Shown one piece after another: positions 25,874 through 35,367 of a DNA stretch of 64,000 nt; the stretch's first letter is position 1; each line of letters starts with the position of its first letter. Under the pieces are notes generated by a model, which ran no database searches, was not told where the DNA came from, and saw only the letters and a list, made by a program, of their open reading frames with translations. A program made the position numbers and the translations under genes. Origin of the DNA: an uncultured Lachnospiraceae bacterium (GTDB lineage Bacteria > Bacillota > Clostridia > Lachnospirales > Lachnospiraceae); assembly GCA_910584205.1 (NCBI GenBank), contig CAJUAA010000011.1, positions 1 through 64,000 of the forward strand, in the 5' to 3' direction.

Positions 25874-27511
25874 TTGGACAATACAGTAAAACTTCCCATC
25901 GGTATCGAAGACTTTGAGGAGATCCGTACGGAAGGCTTCTACTATGTGGATAAAACTGGGATGATCACGGAACTGCTGCACAACTGGGGAAAGGTAAATC
26001 TCTTTACCCGTCCCCGGCGCTTTGGAAAATCCCTGAATATGAGCATGCTCAAATATTTCTTTTCTTATGACAGTGATCCGGCGTTGTTTGACGGGCTTGC
26101 CGTTTCCCGGGAAAAGGAGCTCTGTGAGAAATACATGGGAAAATTCCCGGTGATCCGGGATGAAGCGCGCCGGTTCCGTTTTCTGCTGGAGGAAGGGGAA
26201 CTTTCAGAAGAGGAAGAAAAAGACTACCGGGCTCTGATTGAGACGCTCCCGATGCGGGATCTGGACATCCCCGTATCCGAAGGAATCATTCGGGGAAGCC
26301 TTTGGCTTTTGTCAGAGCTTCTTAGCAGGCATTATGGACAGAAGGTGATTCTTCTAATTGATGAATATGACGTCCCCCTGGACAAGGCGCAGCAGTACGG
26401 ATACTATGACCAGATGGTCAATCTGATCCGGGGATTGTTCGCGCAGGCGCTGAAGACGAATGAAAACCTGTTTCTGGCGGTGCTGACCGGGTGCCTCTGG
26501 GTGGCGAAGGAGAGTATCTTTACCGGGTTAAATAATTTTCACGTCATGTCGATCACCAATGTACGGTTTGATGAGCATTTCGGTTTTTCCAACACCGAGG
26601 TACGGGCCATGCTGGAATATTACGGGCTGGAGAGCCATTATGGGCAGATCAAAGAATGGTATGACGGCTATCGTTTCGGAAATACGGACGTATACTGTCC
26701 CTGGGATGTGATCAATTATGTCAGTCAGCTCCGTTTTGAACCGGATACGCTTCCCAGAGCCTACTGGATCAATTCCAGCGGCAACGCCATCATCCGGACG
26801 CTGCTTCAGAAGGCGGACGAGCAGACCATGGCGGAGTTGGATCAGCTGGCAAATGGTCTGCCTGTTACAAAAGAGATTTGTGAAGAACTGACCTACCGGG
26901 AACTGTATGACAGTGTTGACAATCTGTGGAGCGTCCTCTATACCACCGGTTATTTAACCAAGAGAAAAGAAGTTGCTTTGAATACTTATGAACTTGTCAT
27001 CCCCAATCAGGAGATCCGCGTCATCTTTACCGAGCAGATTCTGTCCTGGTTCCAGGAGGAAGCAAGGAAAGACGTTTCCACGCTGGACGCCTTCTGCGAG
27101 GCGTTCCGTACAGGGGATGCGCCCTTGATCGAACAGAAGTTCACTGCTTATCTGAAGAAAACCATCAGCATCCGGGACACCGCCGTCCGGAAGGAAAAGA
27201 AAGAGAATTTTTACCATGGCATTCTGCTGGGGCTGCTGAGCCACCGGAGAGATCAGGTCCTGAAATCCAGCGCGCAGACCGGAGATGGCTACAGCGACAT
27301 TCTGGTAAAGATCCCCTCCCTCTCCATGGGGATCGTGATCGAGCTCAAATACTCCGAGAGCCGGAATCTGGAAGCTGCCTGCCAGAAAGCGCTGGAGCAG
27401 ATCGAAAAGAAAGACTATGAGGAGGAGTTTTTGGACGACGATATCACGACGATCCGGAAATACGGCATCGCCTGCCGCAGGAGAAGCTGCATGGTGCGGA
27501 TGGGGCAGTAA
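25874..27511 (+). CDS. AAA-ATPase-like protein with PD-(D/E)XK C-domain, internal deletion
   Basis: A TTG at 25874 is the likely start because AAGGGGGTG lies 6 nt before it and family members begin just before KLPIGIEDFEEIRTEGFYYV; an ATG 27 nt upstream has no ribosome site. Visible are the P-loop-like TRPRRFGKSLNMSML, Walker B VILLIDEYDVPLDKA, EWYDGYRFGN and the nuclease-like DGYSDILV...GIVIELKYS core. Between GKFPVI and RDEARRFRFLL about 25 residues normally present in the family are missing in frame. The neighbour at 23954 is a distant, oppositely oriented relative. Function is unestablished. Confidence 0.88.
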   Translation: MDNTVKLPIGIEDFEEIRTEGFYYVDKTGMITELLHNWGKVNLFTRPRRFGKSLNMSMLKYFFSYDSDPALFDGLAVSREKELCEKYMGKFPVIRDEARRFRFLLEEGELSEEEEKDYRALIETLPMRDLDIPVSEGIIRGSLWLLSELLSRHYGQKVILLIDEYDVPLDKAQQYGYYDQMVNLIRGLFAQALKTNENLFLAVLTGCLWVAKESIFTGLNNFHVMSITNVRFDEHFGFSNTEVRAMLEYYGLESHYGQIKEWYDGYRFGNTDVYCPWDVINYVSQLRFEPDTLPRAYWINSSGNAIIRTLLQKADEQTMAELDQLANGLPVTKEICEELTYRELYDSVDNLWSVLYTTGYLTKRKEVALNTYELVIPNQEIRVIFTEQILSWFQEEARKDVSTLDAFCEAFRTGDAPLIEQKFTAYLKKTISIRDTAVRKEKKENFYHGILLGLLSHRRDQVLKSSAQTGDGYSDILVKIPSLSMGIVIELKYSESRNLEAACQKALEQIEKKDYEEEFLDDDITTIRKYGIACRRRSCMVRMGQ

Positions 27512-27541
27512 CCGATTCATAACAGGTGGAGGATGTATCAT

Positions 27542-28078
27542 ATGATGACTTATGTGGATCACTATCGTTCGCCTCTCGGCGGTATTACGATATCAAGTAA
27601 CGGCAGTGAGATTACCGGACTGTGGTTCGACGGCCAGAAGTATTTCGGCGCCGGACTGCCGGAAGAATATGAGGAGAAAGCGCTGCCTGTTTTTGAGGAA
27701 ACGAAGAAATGGCTCACCATTTATTTTGGCGGCAAAAAGCCGGATTTCACGCCGCCGCTTAGAATGGAAACGACTCCTTTCCGCAAAGCTGTATGGGAGA
27801 TCATGCTTACGATTCCGTACGGACAGACCATGACCTACGGCCAGATTGCGGACCGGATCGCGAAGCAGAAAGGGCTTGAAAGGATGTCCGCCCAGGCGGT
27901 CGGCGGCGCGGTGGCGCATAATGCCATCTCCCTGATCATTCCCTGCCACAGAGTGGTCGGAACAAACGGGAGCCTGACAGGCTATGCGGGCGGCATTGAG
28001 AAAAAAGTGCGGCTGCTGACAATGGAAAAAGCGGATATGTCGGCATTTTTTGTGCCGAAGAGGGGGACCGCGTTATAG
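27542..28078 (+). CDS. ogt: Methylated-DNA-protein cysteine methyltransferase
   Basis: This 178-residue suicide repair enzyme transfers alkyl groups from O6-alkylguanine in DNA to its own cysteine. The acceptor lies in LIIPCHRVVG (Cys135). The helix-turn-helix that holds DNA (TMTYGQIADRIA, SAQAVGGAVAHNAI) and the GxxxGYAGG loop are present. The N-terminal domain is the short Ogt type, with no Ada regulatory part. The start at 27542 is preferred because GGTGGAGG lies 9 nt upstream; the ATG at 27533 touches the ribosome site. It is 30 nt downstream of the ATPase-like gene and may be co-transcribed. Confidence 0.95.
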   Translation: MMTYVDHYRSPLGGITISSNGSEITGLWFDGQKYFGAGLPEEYEEKALPVFEETKKWLTIYFGGKKPDFTPPLRMETTPFRKAVWEIMLTIPYGQTMTYGQIADRIAKQKGLERMSAQAVGGAVAHNAISLIIPCHRVVGTNGSLTGYAGGIEKKVRLLTMEKADMSAFFVPKRGTAL

Positions 28079-28245
28079 TGTTCACGTTTGCAGCTGCTGC
28101 GGGAAACGGACTTTTTTATCATGGGGACTGGATTCGCGAACCTGGAGTCGCCATTTGCAGCTGCAACGACGGTCTGCGTCCGGTGATTTTCAAACTGGAA
28201 GCGACCGACGAACCTTCGGATCTGGATTTTGTACCGGTGAGATAG
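28078..28245 (+). CDS. Possible 55-residue small protein or gene remnant after ogt
   Basis: A GTG overlapping the ogt stop opens a frame of 55 residues. Its composition is protein-like (LFYHGDWIREPGVAICSC, then FKLEATDEPSDLDFVPVR) and quite unlike the other frames here. There is no ribosome site of its own, so it could be translationally coupled to ogt or be the tail of a lost gene. I do not recognise the family. Confidence 0.3.
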   Translation: MFTFAAAAGNGLFYHGDWIREPGVAICSCNDGLRPVIFKLEATDEPSDLDFVPVR

Positions 28246-28278
28246 CGGAAAGAAGGAACAGGGACCTGTAAAGCAAAA

Positions 28279-28323
28279 AACAGGACAGTTTTCAGCAAAA
28301 TTTATGCAGAAAACTGTCCTGTT
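28279..28323. terminator. Bidirectional hairpin terminator
   Basis: AACAGGACAGTTTTC (28279-28293) pairs perfectly with GAAAACTGTCCTGTT (28309-28323), with three further inner pairs. A run of A precedes it and CGGCGTCTTTTT follows it. It isolates the ogt region from the PRD regulator gene. Confidence 0.85.
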
Positions 28324-28400
28324 CGGCGTCTTTTTATCATATTGTGGACGTTCGGGAAATGCTCTATAATGAGATCAGTACAGCAGGGCAGGGGGAGCAT

Positions 28401-29978
28401 ATGAACAAAAGGAGAATGGATATCATCAACGATCTTGCGAATCTGGAGCGGACCAGTACACTTGCGGTTCTGACGGAAAAGTACGGGGTCTCTACGCGCA
28501 CGATCCGCAGCGATCTTGGCGCGATCAACGAGATACTGGAAAAGGGCGGCCTGTCGCCGGTCGAACTTCGAAGGGGCGGCGAGATTCACTGCGGGCTGGA
28601 TTTTGTCGGGATTCTGGAACTGGTCGATGTGGAAGACTATTATGAATACCGGCTTTCCAGGGAGGAACGGATCCGGATCGCGGCGACGCTGATGGTCCAG
28701 TCTGCGGACTATATTACTCTTTCTGCCATTGCAGAACATCTGTTCGTCAGCCGTGCAACGGTGATCGAAGATCTGGATGAGATCAAGAATCTGATCCGCC
28801 GGGGCGGCCTGGAAGTGATCTCCAGCCCCAACAAGGGGCAGCGGGTGGTGGGGAAGGAGAGCGCCAAGAGGCTGTTTCTTCTGGATCTTCAGGAACCGGA
28901 GCGCGCGGGCGCAGGAAGGGAGACGGCAAAAGTCAGCACCCAGGCGGGAAACCGGATCGTGATTCAGAAAATCATCAACGAACAGGAGCATGTACACAAA
29001 AGTTATCTGGATGACGCTTCTTTTACAAAGATCAGCAGCTATCTGGGCATCATGATCGACCGGAATCTGATGGGTGAATACATGGAGCCGCAGCCCCTGA
29101 CGGACAGCCCCCGCTATCGGCTGGCCCAGGATATTCTGAAATATATCTGCCAGTACTGCCAGATTACGACGACGGAAGATGAGCTTCGTTTCCTGTGCGG
29201 CTTTCTGTCCAAATGCCGCTTTGTCCGGCAGTCCGGCTACAATCCGAATATCGTCAAGATCCAGATGATCACCAGACAGTTTATCCGCAGCATCTCGGAG
29301 GAGCTGGAACTGGACCTGAACATGGATTATGATTTTTTTGAAAATCTGTCCAATCATCTGGAATCCGTGCTGAAGCAGGAGGCGCCCTTCTATCCCGACA
29401 GCGCGGCGATCCGGGAGATTGTGGAGGACAATCCCGGGGTTCATACGGCGGTAAAAAATCATCTGCCTGTGCTGCGACAGTATTACAGCCGGCCGCTCTC
29501 GGAGATCGAGATTCAGTACATCACGATTCATGTCTGCGCGGCGCTGGAGCGGAAGAAAAACCGGGAGATCGTCTTTCATGTGGCGGTGGTCTGTCATTCC
29601 GGCATCGGGACCTCCCAGCTTCTGATGGAAAAGCTGAAAAAGCACTTTAATTTTCAGGTGGTGGAAGTTCTCTCCGCCCATGAAGCGCGTAATCTGACGG
29701 AAGAGACAGCGGATTTTATCCTGTCCACCATTCCCCTTAAGAACTGTAAACTGGATCATGTGGTCGTTTCGCCCATGTTCAGTGACGAGGACTATATCCG
29801 GGTGGGAAATAAGATCGACACTCTTCGGAACAGCCGGAACCTGCCCTCCCGGGTGGAGGAAAAGGCGGTCACGGCCAGGGGCCTTTTGAAGCTGTTGAAA
29901 CCGGTCATCTATGAGATGGCACCGGATGCGGCATCGGGGCTTTACAGGGAAGTGCGCCGGGTTGTCCGGCATTATTGA
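28401..29978 (+). pseudogene. PRD-type PTS transcriptional regulator, N-terminal part (split by IS)
   Basis: The start at 28401 follows GGGGGAG. The order is a DeoR-like HTH (residues 1-60, TEKYGVSTRTIRSDLGAINE), a second HTH (about 95-150), PTS regulation domains with conserved His (HVHKSYLDD, YITIHVCAALER) and an EIIB-like domain with VCHSGIGTSQ (Cys398). The family ends with an EIIA-like domain, which here lies beyond an inserted element and starts at 30660. The frame stops 1-3 nt inside the insertion. Removing 684 nt (29976-30659) restores RHYFDQSQEADEE in frame. The neighbouring galactitol PTS genes are the likely target. The truncated product may keep DNA binding but lacks one phosphorylation domain. 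Confidence 0.9.
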
Positions 29979-30659
29979 GAAAGCATTTTAAACCCCCATC
30001 TGAGATGGGGAGAACGGAATGAGCAGTGGCGTTGCCTGAAGTACTGAAAACCTCCTGTGTTATACTGATATTGGTTTCGCAGGCCATATATCAAAACAGA
30101 GGAGGTATCCAAAATGGATAACAGAAGTATAGCACATACGCGGTGGAATTGCACTTATCATATTGTATTTATACCAAAATGCAGAAGAAAGGTAATGTAT
30201 GGAGAAACAAAAAGAGATCTGGTGGAGATTATAAAAAAATTATGCGAAATGAAACAGGTGGAACTGATTGATGGACGGATATGCAGGGATCATATTCACA
30301 TGTATGTGGCAGTTCCGCCAAAAATGAGTGTGTCGGAATCTATGTCTTATCTCAAGGGAAAGAGTGCACTGATGCTCTTTGACAGACATCCGGAATATCG
30401 GAGAAAGTGGGGAGACAGGCATTTCTGGGCACGGGGGTATTATGTGGCAACAGTGGGAAATGTGAATGAAGAGACAATACTGAAATATATTCAGGAACAG
30501 GAAGAGAACGATAAATTAGAAGACGGAAGAAAGTAGCAGAGCCTTCTTTTAGAAGGCAACCAGTAAAAATGGTGTTGCGAGACCCCGCCTCAGGCGGAAC
30601 CCGGGAAAGACCCCGGAGGGGTAAAAATCAAACCCCCATTTGAAATGGGGGTCCTGACT
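29976..30659 (+). mobile_element. IS200/IS605-family insertion sequence (tnpA only)
   Basis: The element is about 684 bp. Near the left end is the hairpin CCCCATCT-G-AGATGGGG (29994-30010) and near the right end CCCCCATTT-G-AAATGGGGG (30633-30651), as expected for the subterminal hairpins of IS200-type elements. There are no terminal inverted repeats or target duplication, also typical. Boundaries are placed by restoring the interrupted reading frame and may slide by one T. It carries one gene, tnpA, and no tnpB. Confidence 0.88.
30114..30536 (+). CDS. tnpA: IS200/IS605-family transposase TnpA
   Basis: This 140-residue Y1 HUH single-strand transposase starts after GAGGTATCCAAA. The HUH motif is visible as DHIHMYV, with the catalytic tyrosine in ARGYYVATVG. 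YHIVFIPKCRRKVMYG near the N-terminus is a family hallmark. Such enzymes cut and rejoin single-stranded element ends at their subterminal hairpins. All expected residues are present, so the copy could be active. It disrupts the PRD regulator gene. Confidence 0.95.
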   Translation: MDNRSIAHTRWNCTYHIVFIPKCRRKVMYGETKRDLVEIIKKLCEMKQVELIDGRICRDHIHMYVAVPPKMSVSESMSYLKGKSALMLFDRHPEYRRKWGDRHFWARGYYVATVGNVNEETILKYIQEQEENDKLEDGRK

Positions 30660-31163
30660 TTTGATCAGTCGCAGGAAGCGGATGAGGAAATTTTCGCGCC
30701 CTGCCTTCATCACCTGCTTCCGCCGGATCATATCCAGCTGGACGTCCGCTGCACGGACTGGCGGGACGCAGTGCGAAGGTCAGCGGAAAAACTTCTGAAC
30801 TCCGGCTACATCGAGGCCCGGTACATTGACGCCATGATCGCCAACATTGAAGAAAACGGTCCGTACGTGGTGCTGTCCCCCGGCTTTGCCATGCCCCATG
30901 AGGGACTGGAGCAGGGGAGCATCAAGGTGGGGATGAACCTGATCCGTCTGAATCCGCCGGTGGATTTTGGAGAAGAGGAATTTGATCCGGTGGAGTTCGT
31001 GTGCTGCTTAAGCGCGGTAGACCATAAGCTTCATCTGAAGGCGTTCTTTAATCTGGTCAATATGCTGGGGAATCCGGATTTTAAGGATGCGCTGCGAAAG
31101 GCAGGGAGTCCGCAGGAAGCGGCGGCAGTGGTGGAACGGTATGAGTATACGCTGGGAGTGTGA
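30660..31163 (+). pseudogene. PRD-type PTS regulator, C-terminal EIIA-like part (split by IS)
   Basis: This is the continuation of the gene at 28401 after the insertion. It holds an EIIA (fructose/mannitol type) domain with the phosphorylatable His in SPGFAMPHEGLEQ. An ATG at 30645 inside the IS end (ATGGGGGTCCTGACT) opens the same frame, so a free EIIA-like protein of about 172 residues could be made, but the nearest ribosome-site-like GGAGGGG is over 20 nt away. If expressed it might still act in trans on the N-terminal part. Confidence 0.85.
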
Positions 31164-31211
31164 GTTTTTCCCCTGTACCTGAAACAGCATCGATATGGAA
31201 GGAGGAGCAGT

Positions 31212-32030
31212 ATGAACTGCAGATTAGCAGCTTTGGATATGGATGGAACGCTTTTGATGTCAGATAAATCAGTACATCCGGATACGATTCGGGATATTGA
31301 ACGGGCGGGCAGGAAAGGAATTCATGTTGTATATTGTTCCGGCAGGGCAGTCCCGGAAATATTACCATATGTTTCCTGTCTGAAAACGATGCGTTACGCG
31401 GTATGCATGAGCGGCGCGCTGGTATATGATTTCGAAGAAAACAAAAATATTTACCACAAGGCGATCGCTTATGAATATGTTCAGAAAATCGTGGACGCGG
31501 CAAAAAGGGATGATGGGATGGTGAATTTTTTAACAGACAGGGAATCGATTGTCCGTGCGGACCAGGTAGTTCATATGAGAGATTTTCATATGGAGGTATA
31601 TCAGCCGATGTTTGTTGAAATTACGAAAAAGGTTGCGGATATGTCGGAAGAAGCAAAGCATTATGACTTTATACCGAAGGTGAATGTTTATTTTCATTCA
31701 GAAGAAGCAAGGCAGCAGGCGTATGAAATGCTGAAAGACCTGCCGCTGGCCTTCGCTTTTGCGGAAGGAGCAAGCCTGGAAATGACAGCCCGCGGCGTGA
31801 CAAAAGCGGCGGGACTGAAAGAACTGGCAAAATATCTGGGGATTTCCATGAAGGAAACGCTTGCGATTGGCGACGCGGATAATGATCGTACCGTGCTGGA
31901 GGCGGCAGGTATTTCTGTTGCAATGGGGAATGCAGACAGGAAGATTAAGGAGATTTGTGATGCGGTAACCGGCGACAATGATCATAATGGGGTTGGGGAG
32001 GCAATCAGGAAATTTCTGTTTACGGAATAA
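31212..32030 (+). CDS. Cof-type HAD-family phosphatase
   Basis: The 272-residue cytosolic protein starts after GGAAGGAGGAGCAGT. HAD motif I is LDMDGTLL (nucleophile Asp in the first ten residues), motif II VYCSGRA and motif III/IV KETLAIGDADNDRTVLE. The C2-type cap between motifs II and III is that of Cof/YidA hydrolases, which dephosphorylate sugar phosphates and similar metabolites. It lies between the regulator's end and the PTS genes. A role in clearing toxic sugar phosphates is possible, but no substrate can be assigned. Confidence 0.92.
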   Translation: MNCRLAALDMDGTLLMSDKSVHPDTIRDIERAGRKGIHVVYCSGRAVPEILPYVSCLKTMRYAVCMSGALVYDFEENKNIYHKAIAYEYVQKIVDAAKRDDGMVNFLTDRESIVRADQVVHMRDFHMEVYQPMFVEITKKVADMSEEAKHYDFIPKVNVYFHSEEARQQAYEMLKDLPLAFAFAEGASLEMTARGVTKAAGLKELAKYLGISMKETLAIGDADNDRTVLEAAGISVAMGNADRKIKEICDAVTGDNDHNGVGEAIRKFLFTE

Positions 32031-32281
32031 GGTTTTTAAAATACCGGCAAAACCGCTTGTATTTTCCCGGACCATCTGATATAGTAAAAAATACAGATCA
32101 GAGAATTCAATCTCTTATGTTCTTTCATGGTCGTTGCAGATTCTGCAGATGTTCCATAATTGAGATGTTTAAAACAGAAAAAACGGTTGAGATACGGGAA
32201 ATATACGGGTATAATATAGGAAAGTGACAGAAGTCAGACTCGTTTCTTTTCCGTACTGTCCGGAGGGAAGGAGACGGACAG

Positions 32282-33132
32282 ATGTTCCTGTCACCAAAAT
32301 ACGATGAATTTGTAAAGGAAATGTTCCGAAATGAGACTGTGCGCAGGTACTTTGTCGGCGATATTCTGAAAATCCCGCAGGAGGAGATCCGCAGTGTGCG
32401 GCTTAAGGATCCGTTTCTCAGAAAGTTTTTTCACAGGCAGAAACAGGGAATCCTGGATGTGAAGATGGAACTGAACGACAGCCGGAAGATCAATGTGGAA
32501 CTGCAGGTGAAATTGATCCGTCACTGGGATAAGCGCCAGTTGTTTTATCTTTCGAAGCTGTATACGGAGGAGCTTTTTGCGGGAGAAGATTATGAGCAGC
32601 TGAAAAATGCGTGGGGATCAGTATACTGGATTTTAACCTGACAGATCGGAGCAGATACCACGGCGTCTACCGTCTGCGGGATGAAGACGGGTATGAATTT
32701 ACGGATGCCATGGAGATCCATGTGATAGAACTGAAGAAAAAGCTCACCGGAGAGGGTGAGGTGGATGACTGGATACGTTTTTTTAATGTGAAGACAGAGG
32801 AGGATCTGGAGATGATCAGAACCAGGAACCCGGGGATTTTGGAAGCGATAAGGGAGCTGAAGCGGATGAGTATGAGCAATCCCGTGCGCCTGTGGAATGA
32901 GGCGCATCTGAAAGAAGTAAGGGATCGCAGGGCAAGAGAAGCGTATGTCCGGGATGAAGGAAAAGCAGAGGGAAGAAGGGAAGGAAAAGCCGAAGGGCTG
33001 ACAGAAGGCGAACAGAGGCTGTCAGAACTGATCAGGCGTCTGATGGAGGACGGACGCCTTGAGGACGTCAGTCTTGCGGCGGAGGACACAGCTGCCAGAA
33101 AGCGATTGTATCGGGAGTACGGAATTAAATAA
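32282..33132 (+). pseudogene. Rpn/PD-(D/E)XK transposase-like nuclease, frameshifted
   Basis: The first part (32282-32641) has the family start FLSPKYDEFVKEMFRNETV and the nuclease core (GILDVKMEL..., INVELQV). The second part, in the next frame from about 32606, continues as GISILDFNL, through WIRFFNV to a charged C-terminal tail (GKAEGRREGKAEG) typical of recombination-promoting nuclease proteins. The break is at a run of five A (32603-32607). Six A would restore LKKCVGISI, so a one-base loss or a sequencing error is likely. Family members act as DNA nucleases. The 250 nt upstream (32031-32281) hold no clear gene. Confidence 0.8.
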
Positions 33133-33184
33133 CATCTGAAAACCCGGATGAGGAGGAGATGATCCGCATCATTCTGGAGGAAAG

Positions 33185-33227
33185 AAAAGGCTTTTCAGAG
33201 AGCAGAGACTCTTTTGAAAAGCCTTTT
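33185..33227. terminator. Hairpin terminator upstream of the galactitol PTS genes
   Basis: AAAAGGCTTTTCA (33185-33197) pairs perfectly with TGAAAAGCCTTTT (33215-33227). The A and T flanks allow termination on both strands. It separates the Rpn remnant from the PTS operon. Confidence 0.82.
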
Positions 33228-33339
33228 CACGTTCTCCGGTCACACCTTTGCCGCCTGCATTATCATTCGACCACCCATTTCACAATTCTATGAAATCCAT
33301 CCAACCAATCGGTTTCTTTTCCAATTTTTTGAAATACAC

Positions 33340-33411
33340 TTGACTGTTTTTCCGGCAGGACCTGTGATAAAGTATAGCCATAACAAAGAAAGAACTATTT
33401 TATCGATAAAA
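33340..33411 (+). promoter_or_regulatory. Upstream region of the galactitol PTS operon with a 14-bp palindrome
   Basis: The gap 33228-33542 holds TTGACT (33340-33345) as a possible -35 without a convincing -10 (TGATAA at 33365 is weak), and the perfect palindrome TTTTATCGATAAAA at 33398-33411, flanked by AAAGA and TCTTT arms. The palindrome is a plausible operator for the PRD regulator. No gene is seen in this stretch. Confidence 0.45.
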
Positions 33412-33542
33412 CAATCTTTCCGGAACCTGAACACAACAACTTTTTACAACTTCATAAAGAATTGCCGAAGGCGGAAGACAGAGACAACAGACAGGCCTTC
33501 GGCACAGAGAAAAATCCAAATCAAAAAAGGAGACTACATAGT

Positions 33543-33836
33543 ATGGCTAAGAAAAAAGTAATCGTCGCATGCGGCGGCGCAGTGGCAACTTCTACAATCG
33601 CAGCGAACAAGGTGGTGGAGCTGGCAAAGGAAAACGGGATCGACATCGAGATCTGCCAGATCCGGATCTCGGAGATCGCGTCCAATCTGGATTCCAACAC
33701 GGTGCTGATCGTGCCGACGTCCAGAGTGAAACGCGATTACGGAGTACCGCTGATCTCCGGCATGCCGTTTATCTCCGGCGTGAAGCTGGAAGAGACGAAG
33801 GCGGCGATCTTGAAAGTGCTGAAGGAAGCGCAGTGA
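33543..33836 (+). CDS. gatB: PTS galactitol-type EIIB component
   Basis: The 97-residue phosphocarrier starts MAKKKVIVACGGAVATST, with the phosphorylated Cys10 in the ACGGAVATST loop. Size and fold match GatB-type EIIB proteins, which take phosphate from EIIA and pass it to the sugar bound by EIIC. It is the first gene of the operon. Its role is probably lost while the EIIC gene downstream is frameshifted. Confidence 0.92.
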   Translation: MAKKKVIVACGGAVATSTIAANKVVELAKENGIDIEICQIRISEIASNLDSNTVLIVPTSRVKRDYGVPLISGMPFISGVKLEETKAAILKVLKEAQ

Positions 33837-33852
33837 CAGGTACAGGGAACTG

Positions 33853-33983
33853 AAAACGGCATCTGCCCAGGCCGTGCGGAACCGGACCGGAACAGGACGC
33901 GGACAGCCTGGAAGCGGTCCTCGCCGGAAGGCGCAGGAAATGCGCAGGAAGTCCGGTTCCCGGACAGTGAAACGGCAGATGCC
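33853..33983 (+). other. Structured intercistronic element between gatB and gatC
   Basis: Two nested perfect 10-bp stems are visible: GGCATCTGCC (33858-33867) with GGCAGATGCC (33974-33983), and GGAACCGGAC (33878-33887) with GTCCGGTTCC (33951-33960). Smaller hairpins (for example GCGC-7 nt-GCGC) lie within. The 5' sequence AAAACGGCATCTGCCC resembles the starts of the elements at 35368 and 41466. An effect on mRNA stability or relative expression is inferred. Confidence 0.65.
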
Positions 33984-34006
33984 TGATTAGGACGAGGAGA
34001 ATCAAC

Positions 34007-35364
34007 ATGTTAAATGCAGCAGCATTTGTAATCAATTATGTAATCGACATGGGCGCATCAGTGATGCTTCCCATCGTCATTGCGATCATCAGTATCGCAA
34101 TCGGAATCAAAGTGGGAAAGGCGGTCCGTTCCGGACTGATGATCGGCGTCGGCTTCGTGGGCATGGGGCTGATCGTGGACATGATGAATGCGGAAGTAGG
34201 GCCGGCGGCACAGGCCATGTCCGAGCGCTTCGGGCTGAGCTTAAGCGCCGTAGATGTGGGATGGCCGGGCATGAGCCCCATCACCTGGGCATCGCCCATC
34301 GCTACCGTGGCGATCCCGGTGGCCATCGGCGTCAATATTCTGATGTTGCTTTTCAAACTGACCAAAACCGTCAACGTGGATGTGTGGAACATCTGGCATA
34401 TGACCTTTACAGGAGCGATCGCCTACGCAGTCACCGGCAATTTTGCCGTCGGTATTCTGGGCGTGGTCATTCACGCAGCCATCTCCTACAAACTGGGAGA
34501 CCTGTGGGCGCCGATTCTGTCTGATTATTTTGAACTGGACTGACCTCCCCTCACGGCACCTCGGCGTACATGGCGCCCTTTGCCTGCCTGATTGACTGGA
34601 TCATCGACAGAATCCCGGGACTGAACAAGATCGACCTGACCGCAGATACCCTTCAGGAAAAGGTGGGCGTTCTGGCAGAGCCGGTGGTCATCGGCGGAAT
34701 CCTCGGCACGGCAATCGGTTTTCTGGCAGGCTATGACGCACAGAGTGCACTGCCTCTGGGAATCAAGATGTCTGCGGTCATGGTATTGATGCCGAAGATC
34801 GTCAAGTGCATCATGGATGGCCTGATGCCGCTGACCGAGCGGGCAAAGGAACTGATGAACGCAAAATTCAACGGCGCGGAGTTCTATATCGGCCTTGACC
34901 CGGCGATCCTTCTGGGCGACGCGACGGTGGTATCTGCGGGACTGATCTTCATTCCCCTGACCCTGCTCTTTGCCGTGATCCTTCCGGGCAACACGGTCCT
35001 GCCCTTCGGCGATCTGGCGACTATCGGCTTCTTCATCGCCATTGCCGTCGGCGTACATAAGGGAAATCTGTTCCGCAGCCTGATCTCCGGCAGCGTGATC
35101 ATGATTGTGACGCTCTTAATCACGAACCAGACCGTGGCGTGGACCACACAGCTGGCTGTATCCACCGGAAGCGCCCAGGCCGGCAGCATTGTGGCCGCTA
35201 TGGATCAGGGCGGATGCCCCATCGCCTATATCTTTACCAGTCTGTTCACCCGTGAAAATGTGTTCGGCCTGATTTTGGCGGCAGCCGTCTACGCGCTGTG
35301 CATGGTCTTTGCGGTCCTGCACTCCAGAAAGCGTGCGGCGGAGCTGGAAGCGGACGAAGCGTAA
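34007..35364 (+). pseudogene. gatC: PTS galactitol EIIC component, frameshifted
   Basis: The first half (34007-34543) begins MLNAAAFVINYVIDMGASVM and holds the N-terminal membrane helices of GatC. The second half (34570-35364, starting in practice near 34556) holds the rest, including MAPFACLIDWIIDRIPGL and GLDPAILLGDATVVSAGLIF. Between them FELD runs into TGA. Restoring four bases as GGACGGAC gives FELDGLTSPHGTSAYMAP, matching the family, so a 4-nt deletion in a short tandem repeat is the simplest lesion. Without it galactitol transport through this permease should fail. Confidence 0.88.
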
Positions 35365-35367
35365 TTT

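Noticed and set aside
28302..29972. A 556-codon minus-strand open frame opposite the PRD regulator.
   Set aside because: Composition (many His, Arg, Asp) is typical of antisense of a coding frame, and it has no ribosome site or known domain. The plus strand encodes an obvious regulator.
33340..33376. A sigma-54 (-24/-12) promoter for the galactitol operon.
   Set aside because: No TGGCAC-N5-TTGC(A/T) pattern was found, and the regulator has no sigma-54 activation domain.
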